A program made the translations under genes and the position numbers. Below are positions 17,017 to 24,826 of a stretch of DNA of 64,000 nt, one piece after another (position 1 is the stretch's first letter; every line of letters starts with the position of its first letter). The notes below the pieces were generated by a model that did not search any database, was not told the origin of the DNA, and saw only the letters and a list, made by a program, of their open reading frames with translations. Source of the stretch: UKL13-2 sp044228625 (lineage in GTDB: Bacteria > Pseudomonadota > Gammaproteobacteria > Burkholderiales > Usitatibacteraceae). Location: positions 1-64,000 of the forward strand of contig JBGAUM010000003.1 of assembly GCA_044228625.1 (NCBI GenBank), in the 5' to 3' direction.

Positions 17017-17391
17017 ATGCGCCCCACAATTTTTCTCCTGCTGATTGGTTTATCAGCTTCGGCGCTTGCCAACGGCGACCCCGCCCGAGGCCGCGCCCTC
17101 GTGGCTGATCGCCAAAAAGGCCTCTGCCTCCTTTGTCACACCGCCCCCATCCCGGAAATCCGCCAGCAAGGCGATCTCGCACCGTCATTGGCTGGCGTTG
17201 GCACACGATTGACCGAAGCCCAACTCCGCGAACGCCTCATCGACAACCGCCGCATCAATCCGGATTCCATCATGCCCGCGTACGGCAAGACCGACGGTCT
17301 GAACCGCGTGGGCGCGCAGTGGAAGGACAAGCCGATCTTCACCCCGCAGGAGATCGACGATGTGGTCGCGTACCTGGGGACGCTCAAATGA
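17017..17391 (+). CDS. soxX: SoxX, monohaem c-type cytochrome of the Sox system
   Basis: The 124-residue precursor has a signal peptide ending SASALANG, one haem motif Cys-Leu-Leu-Cys-His and the distal methionine in IMPAYGKTDGL. The C-terminus EIDDVVAYLGTLK is typical of SoxX. SoxX with SoxA forms the periplasmic cytochrome that oxidatively couples thiosulfate to the SoxY carrier. The stop overlaps the soxY start (ATGA). The order X-Y-Z-A is one of the usual sox arrangements. Confidence 0.92.
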   Translation: MRPTIFLLLIGLSASALANGDPARGRALVADRQKGLCLLCHTAPIPEIRQQGDLAPSLAGVGTRLTEAQLRERLIDNRRINPDSIMPAYGKTDGLNRVGAQWKDKPIFTPQEIDDVVAYLGTLK

Positions 17392-17831
17392 ACCGCCGCC
17401 GCGCCGCACTCACCATCGCGCTGACCCCCGCCGCATGGGCCCTGCGTCCTGCGCGGGCGGACGAGGCCCATTTCGACAAGGCCATCCGCGCCTTCCTGTC
17501 CGACGCCAAGCCGGTGGACGCGCGCATCACGCTGAAGATCGAACCGCTCATCGACAACGGCAACAGCGTGCCGGTCACGGTGGCGGTGGATTTTCCGATG
17601 GATGCGGTGCGGCATGTTCGAGAGATCGCGTTGCTCAACGAAAAAAATCCGCAACCGGACGTCGCTGTTTTCAGGCTCACGCCGGAGATGGGCCGCGCGG
17701 AAATTTCCACGCGCATTCGTCTTGCGGGTACGCAGCGCGTCGCGGCACTCGCGCGCACCAGCGACGGTCAATGCTTCATGAAAACGCTGGAAGTCATCGT
17801 CACCACCGCTGCTTGCGCGGAGATGGATTGA
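17388..17831 (+). CDS. soxY: SoxY, sulfur-carrier protein with atypical C-terminus
   Basis: The 147-residue protein has an arginine-rich signal (MNRRRAALTIALT) that may be Tat-type, then an immunoglobulin-like SoxY domain with DNGNSVPVTVAVDFPM and HVREIALLNEKNPQP. Known SoxY proteins end with Gly-Gly-Cys-Gly-Gly, the cysteine carrying the bound sulfur substrate. Here the end reads VTTAACAEMD, so the cysteine is kept at residue 144 but the flanking glycines are replaced and the tail is two residues longer. I still call it SoxY from the domain and the operon. Whether it carries substrate normally is open. Confidence 0.88.
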   Translation: MNRRRAALTIALTPAAWALRPARADEAHFDKAIRAFLSDAKPVDARITLKIEPLIDNGNSVPVTVAVDFPMDAVRHVREIALLNEKNPQPDVAVFRLTPEMGRAEISTRIRLAGTQRVAALARTSDGQCFMKTLEVIVTTAACAEMD

Positions 17832-18166
17832 TGGCCGCGGCGCTCGTTTCGCTCCCCAGCACCATCCGCCGTGGCGACATCATCACCGTGCGCGCCCTCA
17901 TCCAGCACCCGATGGAAACCGGCTACCGGCGCGACTCGTCCGGCGCGTTGCTCGAGCGCGATCTCATTCGCCGTTTCGTGTGCACGCGCATCGAAGAAAC
18001 GACGCGCAAACCAATTTTCACCGCAGAACTTCATGCGGCCATCGCCGCCAACCCGCTGATCGCATTCCCCCTTCGCATCGACCGCGACTGCACCCTCGAA
18101 TTCGAATGGACCGGGGACAACGGCTTCACTCATCGTGAAACCCGCGCAGTCAAACTCTCAACATGA
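17831..18166 (+). CDS. soxZ: SoxZ, partner of the sulfur carrier
   Basis: The 111-residue protein matches SoxZ by its start LPSTIRRGDIITVRALIQHPMETG, split by a charged loop, and its end on a beta-strand reading FTHRETRAVKL. SoxZ binds SoxY in the periplasm. As usual there is no signal peptide, since the heterodimer is exported with SoxY's signal. The ATG shares one base with the soxY stop and its own stop overlaps soxA by 4 bases. Confidence 0.93.
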   Translation: MAAALVSLPSTIRRGDIITVRALIQHPMETGYRRDSSGALLERDLIRRFVCTRIEETTRKPIFTAELHAAIAANPLIAFPLRIDRDCTLEFEWTGDNGFTHRETRAVKLST

Positions 18167-18996
18167 GCGAAAGCGTACGCCACCACTCGAACATCGCCCG
18201 CTTCCTGAAAGAGGGCCGCCTGCGCGGGCAGGCGGGGGGATTTGCAGCGTTGCTCCTTGCGATGACCACCATCGCAGCGCCCGCCCAACCCCAGGGCCCC
18301 CGCAAATCCGGCACCGATTATCTCTCTCCCGCCACCCGCGCCCTCCAATCCGACGACGCCGAAAACCCCGCCATGCTCTGGGTAAAAACCGGCGAAGCCT
18401 TGTTCAACACGAAGGCCGGCACCACCAACAAATCCTGCGCCGATTGCCACTCCGTAAAAGAGCGTTCACTCAAGGGCGTTGCCGCCGGTTATCCGCGCTT
18501 CGACAACGAAGTCAAACGCCCCATCAATCTCGCCACCCGCATCAACGTCTGCCGCACCCAACACCAACGCGCCAGTGCTTTCACGCAGGAAACCAACGAT
18601 CTCGTAAGCCTCGAAACGTACGTCGCTCACCAATCACGCGGTCAACCCATCGCGCCCTGGCGTGATCCTCGCATGTCGCAATCCTTCATCAACGGCGAGA
18701 AGCGCTTCAAGACGCGCATCGGCCAGCTCGACCTCTCGTGTGCCGAATGCCACGACAAGCAATCGGGCAAGCACCTGGCCGGCAACATCATCCCGCAGGC
18801 GCACCCCACGGCGTATCCGTTGTACCGCCTCGAATGGCAGTCGGTTGGATCGCTTTCCCGCCGCATCCGTAATTGCATGAGCGGCGTGCGCGCGGAGCCC
18901 TTTGCCTACGATTCGGCCGAGATCATCGAACTCGAAACTTATTTGATGTCGCGTGCGGCGGGGATGATGGTCGAAACGCCGGGGGTGCGGCCCTGA
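18163..18996 (+). CDS. soxA: SoxA, dihaem cytochrome c of the Sox system
   Basis: The 277-residue protein has two haem motifs, CADCH and CAECH, and the active-site cysteine region NCMSGVRAEPF, where the cysteine persulfide forms in characterised SoxA. The N-terminus MSESVRHHSNIARFL precedes the hydrophobic signal core FAALLLAM, giving a long n-region, so a later start is possible. SoxAX attaches thiosulfate to SoxY. No soxB, soxCD or soxR follows; the next gene, an amylase, is on the other strand. Confidence 0.92.
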   Translation: MSESVRHHSNIARFLKEGRLRGQAGGFAALLLAMTTIAAPAQPQGPRKSGTDYLSPATRALQSDDAENPAMLWVKTGEALFNTKAGTTNKSCADCHSVKERSLKGVAAGYPRFDNEVKRPINLATRINVCRTQHQRASAFTQETNDLVSLETYVAHQSRGQPIAPWRDPRMSQSFINGEKRFKTRIGQLDLSCAECHDKQSGKHLAGNIIPQAHPTAYPLYRLEWQSVGSLSRRIRNCMSGVRAEPFAYDSAEIIELETYLMSRAAGMMVETPGVRP

Positions 18997-19020
18997 CGCG
19001 CGTCTTTCGCTGCACGCGTC

Positions 19021-20658
19021 TCATTGCACTCGTTTATACGCACTGTATCCCCCGCCGGGCGACAGCTCGGGCTTCAACACCAGTACGCCGTGTGCAGGGA
19101 CATTGAGATTCAGCAAGCCCGCCGCGATCTGCACCTTGGTGCCGGACAACGCATCCACCAGCATCCACACGTTCATCAGCTTGCTGTTGCCGAGCATCAC
19201 GGTTTCCGCGACGGGCGCGTCGCCCGGGTTGACGATCACCACCACGGTGTCGCGCGCGCGGTCGGTATAGCGCTCGAAGGCAAGGAGTTTTTGCGCGGTC
19301 ACCGGCCGGTAATCGCCGATGCGCAAGGCGCGGTGGTCCTTGCGCAGCCCAATCAACTTGCGAGTCCATTGCAAGGTCGGATTGTCCTCGCGCACCCAGT
19401 CCCAACGCATCGGTGCGCGCATCTCGGGATCGTCCCCTCCGGTCATGCCGACTTCGCTGCCGTAGTACACATTCGGCGCGCCGGGCAGGGTGAACTGCAG
19501 CACTTGTGCCAAGCGGCGGCGCGCCTCGACGGGCAGCGAGGTGGCGATGCGCGCGGTGTCGTGATTGTCGAGCATCAGCCAGCTCTTGAGCATGTGGTCC
19601 ATGGGCGATTCGGCCATCATGCGATCGATCATGCGTTGCGCGAGGGTCACCTCCATCGTGCCGCCCGCCAGTTTGAGCAGGATCTCGCGTAGCGTGAAGT
19701 TCATCACGCCATCGACTGAAGGAAACCACTCCTTCGGATAGTTGGCGATTTCGCCGACCACCAGCGAGCCCTTCTTCTGGGCATGCGCCGCACGCGTGAG
19801 GGCATCCAGCCACTGGAACCCGATGTCCACCGCCACGTCGAGCCGCCAGCCGTCCACGCCCTCGCGCAGGTAACTTCTCACCACCGAGTCCGGCGCACCG
19901 TACACGTGCGCACGCACCCTGGGATTCTCCAGGTTCAGTTCCGGCAGGTTTTCCGCCAGCCACCACACTCGCGCGCCGCTTTGGTATTGTGGGCCGAAGT
20001 AAAACCAGTCGCGCTTCGCGCTGGCCGGGTTGCCCATCGCCTCCTTGAAGACCGGCGCGTTGCGGCCCATGTGGTTGAACACGCCGTCGAGCACCAGTTT
20101 CATGCCGCGCCGGTGCACGTCGGCCGCCAGCGCCTTCACGTCCGCGCGGGTGCCGAACTCGGGCGACACCGCGTGGTAATCGAACGCGTCGTACTTGTGG
20201 TTGGTGTAGGCGAGGTGGATCGGGTTCAGGTACAGGACATCCGCGCCCAGCGCCTGCACATGGTCCAGCTTCGTCCGGAGGCTGGCCAGATCGCCGCCCC
20301 AGAACTCGATCTCGTGGCTCCAGAGTCTTTCGCTGTCCAAGTACGTGCCACGCTTTGGCGTCTCGCTCCAGCCGCGCAACACCTTTGGCGCGGGATAGAG
20401 CGAACGCTTGGCGGTCAGATCCGCGCCCGGCGCGAAGCGGTCCACCAGTACTTGATAAACGATCGCCCCATTGCGCCAATCCTTTTCCCGCGCCGCGAAG
20501 GCGCCCGCCAGCTTCATGTCGTGTGGATTGCCCGCTGCGGAATTTGCGTGCGTGGCAAACCCGGGCGGTTGGGCAGCCCCGGCGGGCGCGATGGCGATCG
20601 CGAGGGCGACCGCAAGGGCGATCGTGAGGACGGCGAGGGCGGTGCGGATCGGGCGCAT
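19021..20658 (-). CDS. Secreted GH13 alpha-amylase family enzyme (cyclomaltodextrinase-like)
   Basis: From ATG at 20658 the protein has 545 residues with a signal peptide (hydrophobic core ALAVLTIALAVALAIAIA). The four GH13 regions are visible: LVLDGVFNH, DGWRLDVAVD with the nucleophile aspartate, VVGEIANYP with the acid glutamate, and MLDNHDTAR. An N-terminal WRNGAIVYQVLVDRFA matches the start of the barrel. It should cut alpha-1,4-glucans or cyclodextrins outside the cytoplasm. The ORF extends 15 codons further upstream, but the signal supports the internal ATG. It lies tail to tail with soxA. Its function is not linked to its neighbours. Confidence 0.9.
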   Translation of the reverse strand: MRPIRTALAVLTIALAVALAIAIAPAGAAQPPGFATHANSAAGNPHDMKLAGAFAAREKDWRNGAIVYQVLVDRFAPGADLTAKRSLYPAPKVLRGWSETPKRGTYLDSERLWSHEIEFWGGDLASLRTKLDHVQALGADVLYLNPIHLAYTNHKYDAFDYHAVSPEFGTRADVKALAADVHRRGMKLVLDGVFNHMGRNAPVFKEAMGNPASAKRDWFYFGPQYQSGARVWWLAENLPELNLENPRVRAHVYGAPDSVVRSYLREGVDGWRLDVAVDIGFQWLDALTRAAHAQKKGSLVVGEIANYPKEWFPSVDGVMNFTLREILLKLAGGTMEVTLAQRMIDRMMAESPMDHMLKSWLMLDNHDTARIATSLPVEARRRLAQVLQFTLPGAPNVYYGSEVGMTGGDDPEMRAPMRWDWVREDNPTLQWTRKLIGLRKDHRALRIGDYRPVTAQKLLAFERYTDRARDTVVVIVNPGDAPVAETVMLGNSKLMNVWMLVDALSGTKVQIAAGLLNLNVPAHGVLVLKPELSPGGGYSAYKRVQ

Positions 20659-20731
20659 GGTCAATCCATCGGCGGGTAGTGCGCCGCAGTCTGCCACGGC
20701 CACGCGCGGCAGGGCTTGACCGCGTGCAAGA

Positions 20732-22900
20732 TCAGCCCTGCGGCCGCCAGCGGCGCAGCAGCAGCGCGTTGCCCACCACGCTCACGCTGGAGAGCGCCAT
20801 CGCCGCGCCCGCGATGACTGGATTGAGCAAGCCGAGCGCCGCGGCCGGAATGCCCACCACGTTGTAGACGAAGGCCCAGAACAGGTTCTGCCGGATTTTC
20901 GCCACCGTGGCGCGCGAAATATCGATCGCATCTGCCACGCGCCGCGGATCGCTTTTCATCAGGGTGACCCCTGCCGCTTCCATCGCCACGTCGGTGCCTG
21001 AAGACATTGCGATGCCCACATCGGCGGCTGCGAGCGCGGGCGCATCGTTGATGCCGTCGCCCACCATGGCCACGGCGCCAAAGCGCTTGCGCAGGGTGCC
21101 GATGAGGGCGGCCTTGCCCTCCGGCAGCACCGGTGCTTCGACCTGGTCGATGCCCAGCGCGCGCGCCACGCGAACGGCGGCGGCGCGGCTGTCGCCGCTG
21201 ATCAATGCGGGTGTGACGCCCATCGATTTCAATCGGCTGACCGCGGCGGCCGCTTCGGGCCGCAGCGTGTCGCCAAACGACAGCGCGCCCATCACCTTGC
21301 GAGCATCCCTGTCCATCACCCACGACAGCGTGTGACCGTCGTGTTCCGTGGAGGTGGCCTGCGCAATCGACGGCATGGGGATGCCGCACGCCTCCGCCAT
21401 GGCCGCGTTGCCGATGGCGATTTGGCGTGGGCCGGAGGGTGTGTCCACGGTGGCTTCCACCCCACGTCCGGGCAGGGATCGCAACTCGCGCCGCGGGAGC
21501 GTCTCCCCGCCCCTGCCGGCCAACACGGCCTTGGCCAGCGGATGCTCGCTACCCGCCTGCACGGCGCGGACCAGCGCCATCATCGATTCCACGTCGCCGT
21601 CGAACGCTTCCGCATGGACCAATCGCGGTTGACCCTGCGTGAGCGTGCCGGTCTTGTCGAAGGCCACCGCACTGAGCCGGTGCGCGGTTTCCAGGGCCAT
21701 GACGTCCTTGATGAGGATTCCGTGGCGCGCGGCCACGCCCGTGCCGGCCATGATCGCCGCTGGCGTGGCCAAGCCGAGTGCACAGGGACAGGCGATCACC
21801 AGCACCGCAACGGCATGCAGGGTGGCTGCGGTCCAGTCGCCCCGGGACCATCCCCAGCCGAGCAGGGTGACAAGCGCGATGCCCAGCACGACGGGCACGA
21901 ACACCGCGCTCACTTGGTCGACCATGCGCTGGATGGGTGCCTTGTCCGCTTGCGCGCTTTCCACCAGGCGCGCGATGCGCTGCAGCGTGCTCTCGGCGCC
22001 GATGGCGCGCACCGTCACGCGGAGCTCGCCTTCGCCGTTGATCGTGCCGCCGATCACGCGGTCGCCCACGACCTTCGCCACGGGCAGCGATTCACCGGTG
22101 ATGAGGCTTTCATCGACGTGGCTCGATCCGGCCGCCACCGTGCCATCGGCGGCGATGGACTCGCCGGGTGCGACGATAAGGCAGTCGCCGGCTTGCAAAT
22201 CGGACAGCGGCACGCGGCGTGCCGATCCGTCGCGCTCGATGGCGGCGTCCGCCGGTGCCAGCGCAGCCAATGCGCGAATCGCAGCCGTGGTCTCGAATTT
22301 GGCTCGCGCCTCCAGCCACTTGCCGAACAGCACCAGCGTGATCACCGCGGCCGAAGATTCGAAATACAGATGCGCCACGCTGCCGTCGCGCCACCAAAGG
22401 TAGAGACTCAATCCGTACGCGGCACTGGTCCCCAGGGCCACAAGCAAGTCCATATTGCCGGCGCCGGCGCGCAACGCATGCCAGCCCGCCCGATAAAACC
22501 GTGCCCCAAGGATGAATTGCACGGGCGTCGCCAAAAGCCATTGCAGCCAGGGCGGCAGCATGCAGTGAACGCCGAACGGCAATGCCGCCATGGGAACGAT
22601 CAAGGGCACGGACAGGACTGCTGCAATCACCCATGGCCATTGGGACGCCGTTCTTGAAACTGCTGCAGGTTGCGCCGCTCCAGCCTCGATGGGGGGGCCT
22701 GCTTCAAATCCGGCGCGTTCGATGGCGTCCACCACCTCGCGCACATTGGCGACGGCCGCGAACCGGACCGTTGCACGTTCCGTAGCCAGATTGACGTTGG
22801 CATCCACCACGCCAGGCACGGTGGCAATCGCCTTTTCAACGCGCGACACGCAAGACGCACACGTCATGCCAATGACGGGAATCTTTAGCGTGGAACTCAC
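20732..22900 (-). CDS. copA: CopA, copper-translocating P1B-type ATPase
   Basis: The 722-residue protein has one N-terminal heavy-metal domain with GMTCASC (cysteines 14 and 17). The membrane metal site is Cys-Pro-Cys at 371-373 and the phosphorylated aspartate is in DKTGT (Asp415). A TGES segment and a GDGINDAPAL hinge are also present. The CPC motif and HMA type indicate export of Cu(I) from the cytoplasm. A small copper-chaperone gene lies 42 bases upstream on the same strand. No CueR or CsoR regulator gene is in the window. Confidence 0.95.
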   Translation of the reverse strand: MSSTLKIPVIGMTCASCVSRVEKAIATVPGVVDANVNLATERATVRFAAVANVREVVDAIERAGFEAGPPIEAGAAQPAAVSRTASQWPWVIAAVLSVPLIVPMAALPFGVHCMLPPWLQWLLATPVQFILGARFYRAGWHALRAGAGNMDLLVALGTSAAYGLSLYLWWRDGSVAHLYFESSAAVITLVLFGKWLEARAKFETTAAIRALAALAPADAAIERDGSARRVPLSDLQAGDCLIVAPGESIAADGTVAAGSSHVDESLITGESLPVAKVVGDRVIGGTINGEGELRVTVRAIGAESTLQRIARLVESAQADKAPIQRMVDQVSAVFVPVVLGIALVTLLGWGWSRGDWTAATLHAVAVLVIACPCALGLATPAAIMAGTGVAARHGILIKDVMALETAHRLSAVAFDKTGTLTQGQPRLVHAEAFDGDVESMMALVRAVQAGSEHPLAKAVLAGRGGETLPRRELRSLPGRGVEATVDTPSGPRQIAIGNAAMAEACGIPMPSIAQATSTEHDGHTLSWVMDRDARKVMGALSFGDTLRPEAAAAVSRLKSMGVTPALISGDSRAAAVRVARALGIDQVEAPVLPEGKAALIGTLRKRFGAVAMVGDGINDAPALAAADVGIAMSSGTDVAMEAAGVTLMKSDPRRVADAIDISRATVAKIRQNLFWAFVYNVVGIPAAALGLLNPVIAGAAMALSSVSVVGNALLLRRWRPQG

Positions 22901-22942
22901 GGAGTTTCCAATTTCACGCCGTCACTCACGGCACGCAACCGA

Positions 22943-23143
22943 CTAGCCGACGGTGGCAGGATGAAAGCCCGCTGCCTCAATCGCGGCAATCAGCGCGGGG
23001 GTCTGGGCTGCACTTTGAATGCTGACCCGGTGGGCCGGCAAGTCCGCAGAAATGGTGGCCGTCGCGTCCAGTTTCTTGACGACGCGCTCAATCCCGGCCA
23101 AGCAGCCACCGCAGGTCATGTCTGGGATGTGAAGGGTCAACAT
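22943..23143 (-). CDS. copZ: CopZ-like heavy-metal-associated domain protein
   Basis: The 66-residue single-domain protein begins MLTLHIPDMTCGGC and keeps the ferredoxin-like HMA pattern, ending AAIEAAGFHPATVG. The CxxC pair binds Cu(I) or a similar soft metal, and the neighbouring CopA makes copper most likely. ATG at 23143 has a GGAG 7 bases upstream, so the longer frame starting at 23209 is rejected. It is probably cotranscribed with copA. Confidence 0.9.
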   Translation of the reverse strand: MLTLHIPDMTCGGCLAGIERVVKKLDATATISADLPAHRVSIQSAAQTPALIAAIEAAGFHPATVG

Positions 23144-23569
23144 GGATTGCTCCAAATTTAGAGTTGGGGGAGGATCAAACCTACATGATGCCGAATTCGA
23201 CGCTATCAACCCAGGCGCCCCGATATTTGTGGAATGCGCGTCTTCGCGCTGGCTTGACCTATGCCCCTAGTTTGTGTGGGGCTTTGGGGCCATTGAAGTT
23301 GACCGCTGTCAACTTTTCAATGCGGGCAGAGGGATTGGTTACAACTGAAACTGAATGCATTGGAACATTTGGAGAAAATGGCTCTCAAGACTCGAGACAT
23401 TCCGCATGCCCCGGCTTGCGTCCTGAAAAATTTTGCACTGGCATTTGGCCCCTACTGCGAACTGTCGTATCCGGTTGCGGCTTGTCACCCCTTGGGAACG
23501 CGGGTTCGCAGGGGGTGCGGCGCATAATTCGACACTATGTCGCACCTCGCCAACGATTCCTTTTTGCAC
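23144..23569. promoter_or_regulatory. Divergent intergenic region between copZ and the RND operon
   Basis: This 426-base gap lies between two divergent operons. It holds a long dyad at 23291-23322, described separately. It also holds a weaker inverted pair, CACCCC at 23486-23491 with GGGGTG at 23512-23517, and a CATAAT box at 23523-23528 without a good minus-35. An open frame crosses most of the gap on the plus strand (23164-23583), but it overlaps the RND gene start and its residues look random, so I do not call it a gene. I could not match a CueR- or MerR-type operator with confidence. Confidence 0.5.
23291..23322. promoter_or_regulatory. Long dyad, probable operator
   Basis: AAGTTGAC (23296-23303) and GTCAACTT (23308-23315) form a perfect 8-base inverted repeat around CGCT. 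The symmetry extends outwards to CATTGAA (23291-23297) and TTCAATG (23316-23322), with two extra bases on the right. The site lies 148 bases from copZ and 248 bases from the RND adaptor start. It looks like a binding site for a dimeric regulator, or tandem half-sites. Which gene it controls is unknown. Confidence 0.5.
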
Positions 23570-24826
23570 ATGAAAAAAACTGAGTTGAATGGAACAATTT
23601 TCGCCGTAGCAGGAATCGCACTGTTACTGGGGGCGTGTGGCGGCGGCAACGCGACCGACACACCGGTACCGGGTGCTGCAAAAGGGGGCGGTGGAGGGGC
23701 GCCGGTCACGGTGGCCTTGGCGACGGTCACGCAGCGCGATATGCCCGTGCAGACCATCGCCAACGGCAGCGTGGTCTCCATGCAGTCGACGGAAATCCGC
23801 GCGCAAACCACCAGTACCGTGAAGGCCCTGCACATTGCTGAAGGGCAACAGGTTGCCAAGGGTGACTTGCTCATCTCGCTCGACGCGCGTACCGATGAGG
23901 CAAACTTGAAGCGCGCCGAGGCGCAGGTGGTCAAGACGCGCAGCGACCTGGCGAATGCCGAACGCAACTTCGTGCGCCAGAAAGACCTGTTCGACAGGAA
24001 ATTCATTTCGCAGGCGGCGCTGGATACCGCATCCACGCAGCTGGACGTGCTCAAGGGGCAGCTCGCCGTGGACATGGCGGCGCTCGAAGCCGCGAAGGTC
24101 TCCCTTACGCTAACCGAAATCCGCGCTCCATTCGCAGGGCGCACCGGCAGCATTTCGGTGCGCCCTGGCGCGGTGGTGCAGCCCAACAGCGCGCCAATGC
24201 TGACGGTGACCCAGCTGGATCCGATCTACGTTTCCTTTGCGTTGCCGGAGCGCGAATTGCCGGCCATTCAAAGGGCGCAGGCCGCTGGTGCCGTGCCGGT
24301 GTCGATCACGCTCAATGCACCCGGGAATCCGTCCATGGATGGGAAGCTGGCCTTCATCGAAAATACTGTGGACAGCGGCGCTGGCACCATCGCCATGAAA
24401 GCGGTTTTCAGCAACAAGGATCGGCAGCTTTGGCCCGGCATGTTCGTGAATGTGACCCTCACCACGCGGACGATCAAGGACGCCATGGTACTGCCGGTAC
24501 AGGCCGTGCAAACCGGACCCGAGCGCCAGTTCGTGTTTGTGCTCGATGAGCCCGTGGAAGGCGGCTTCAAGGTCAAGGCGCAACCCATCAAGGTGGACGT
24601 GACGCAGTCCGGCTTTGTGGCCATCAGTGGCGTCAAGCCGGGGACTCGCGTGGTCGCGGAAGGCGCGCAAAACGTCAGGCCTGGTGCCATCGTGCGCGAA
24701 GGCAAGCCCGGCGGCGAAAAGGGCGGCGGCGCGAAAGGTGGTGCGATGAAAACCGATGAGACGCCATCAAAGGACTCCGGCAAGTCGCCCGCGAAGGCGC
24801 CGGCGGGGGAGGGCAAATCGCCATGA
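23570..24826 (+). CDS. RND efflux periplasmic adaptor lipoprotein
   Basis: From ATG at 23570 the protein has 418 residues with a lipobox LLLGAC (cysteine 23). It shows the membrane-fusion-protein order: barrel-sandwich hybrid half with VKALHIAEGQQVAKGDLL, an alpha-helical hairpin (about 100-165), the second lipoyl half with IRAPFAGRTGSISVRPG, then beta-barrel and membrane-proximal domains. The C-terminal 40 residues are a lysine-, glycine- and proline-rich tail. It links the inner-membrane pump, encoded next, to an outer-membrane channel. An ATG at 23537 would add 11 polar residues. The stop overlaps the pump gene by 4 bases. Confidence 0.92.
   Translation: MKKTELNGTIFAVAGIALLLGACGGGNATDTPVPGAAKGGGGGAPVTVALATVTQRDMPVQTIANGSVVSMQSTEIRAQTTSTVKALHIAEGQQVAKGDLLISLDARTDEANLKRAEAQVVKTRSDLANAERNFVRQKDLFDRKFISQAALDTASTQLDVLKGQLAVDMAALEAAKVSLTLTEIRAPFAGRTGSISVRPGAVVQPNSAPMLTVTQLDPIYVSFALPERELPAIQRAQAAGAVPVSITLNAPGNPSMDGKLAFIENTVDSGAGTIAMKAVFSNKDRQLWPGMFVNVTLTTRTIKDAMVLPVQAVQTGPERQFVFVLDEPVEGGFKVKAQPIKVDVTQSGFVAISGVKPGTRVVAEGAQNVRPGAIVREGKPGGEKGGGAKGGAMKTDETPSKDSGKSPAKAPAGEGKSP

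Noticed and set aside
23254..23281. A possible CueR/MerR operator near TTGACC at 23254
   Set aside because: The expected ACCTTCC...GGAAGGT dyad with 19-20-base promoter spacing is absent; only a loose GCCCC/GGGGC pair is seen.
23486..23517. A tRNA-like fragment with GGGTTCGCAG and flanking stems
   Set aside because: It has a T-loop-like string but no acceptor, D or anticodon arms around it, so it is only an inverted repeat.
23164..23583. A 139-codon frame between copZ and the RND adaptor
   Set aside because: Its residues look random, it overlaps the adaptor start, and it contains the dyad. I treat the region as regulatory.
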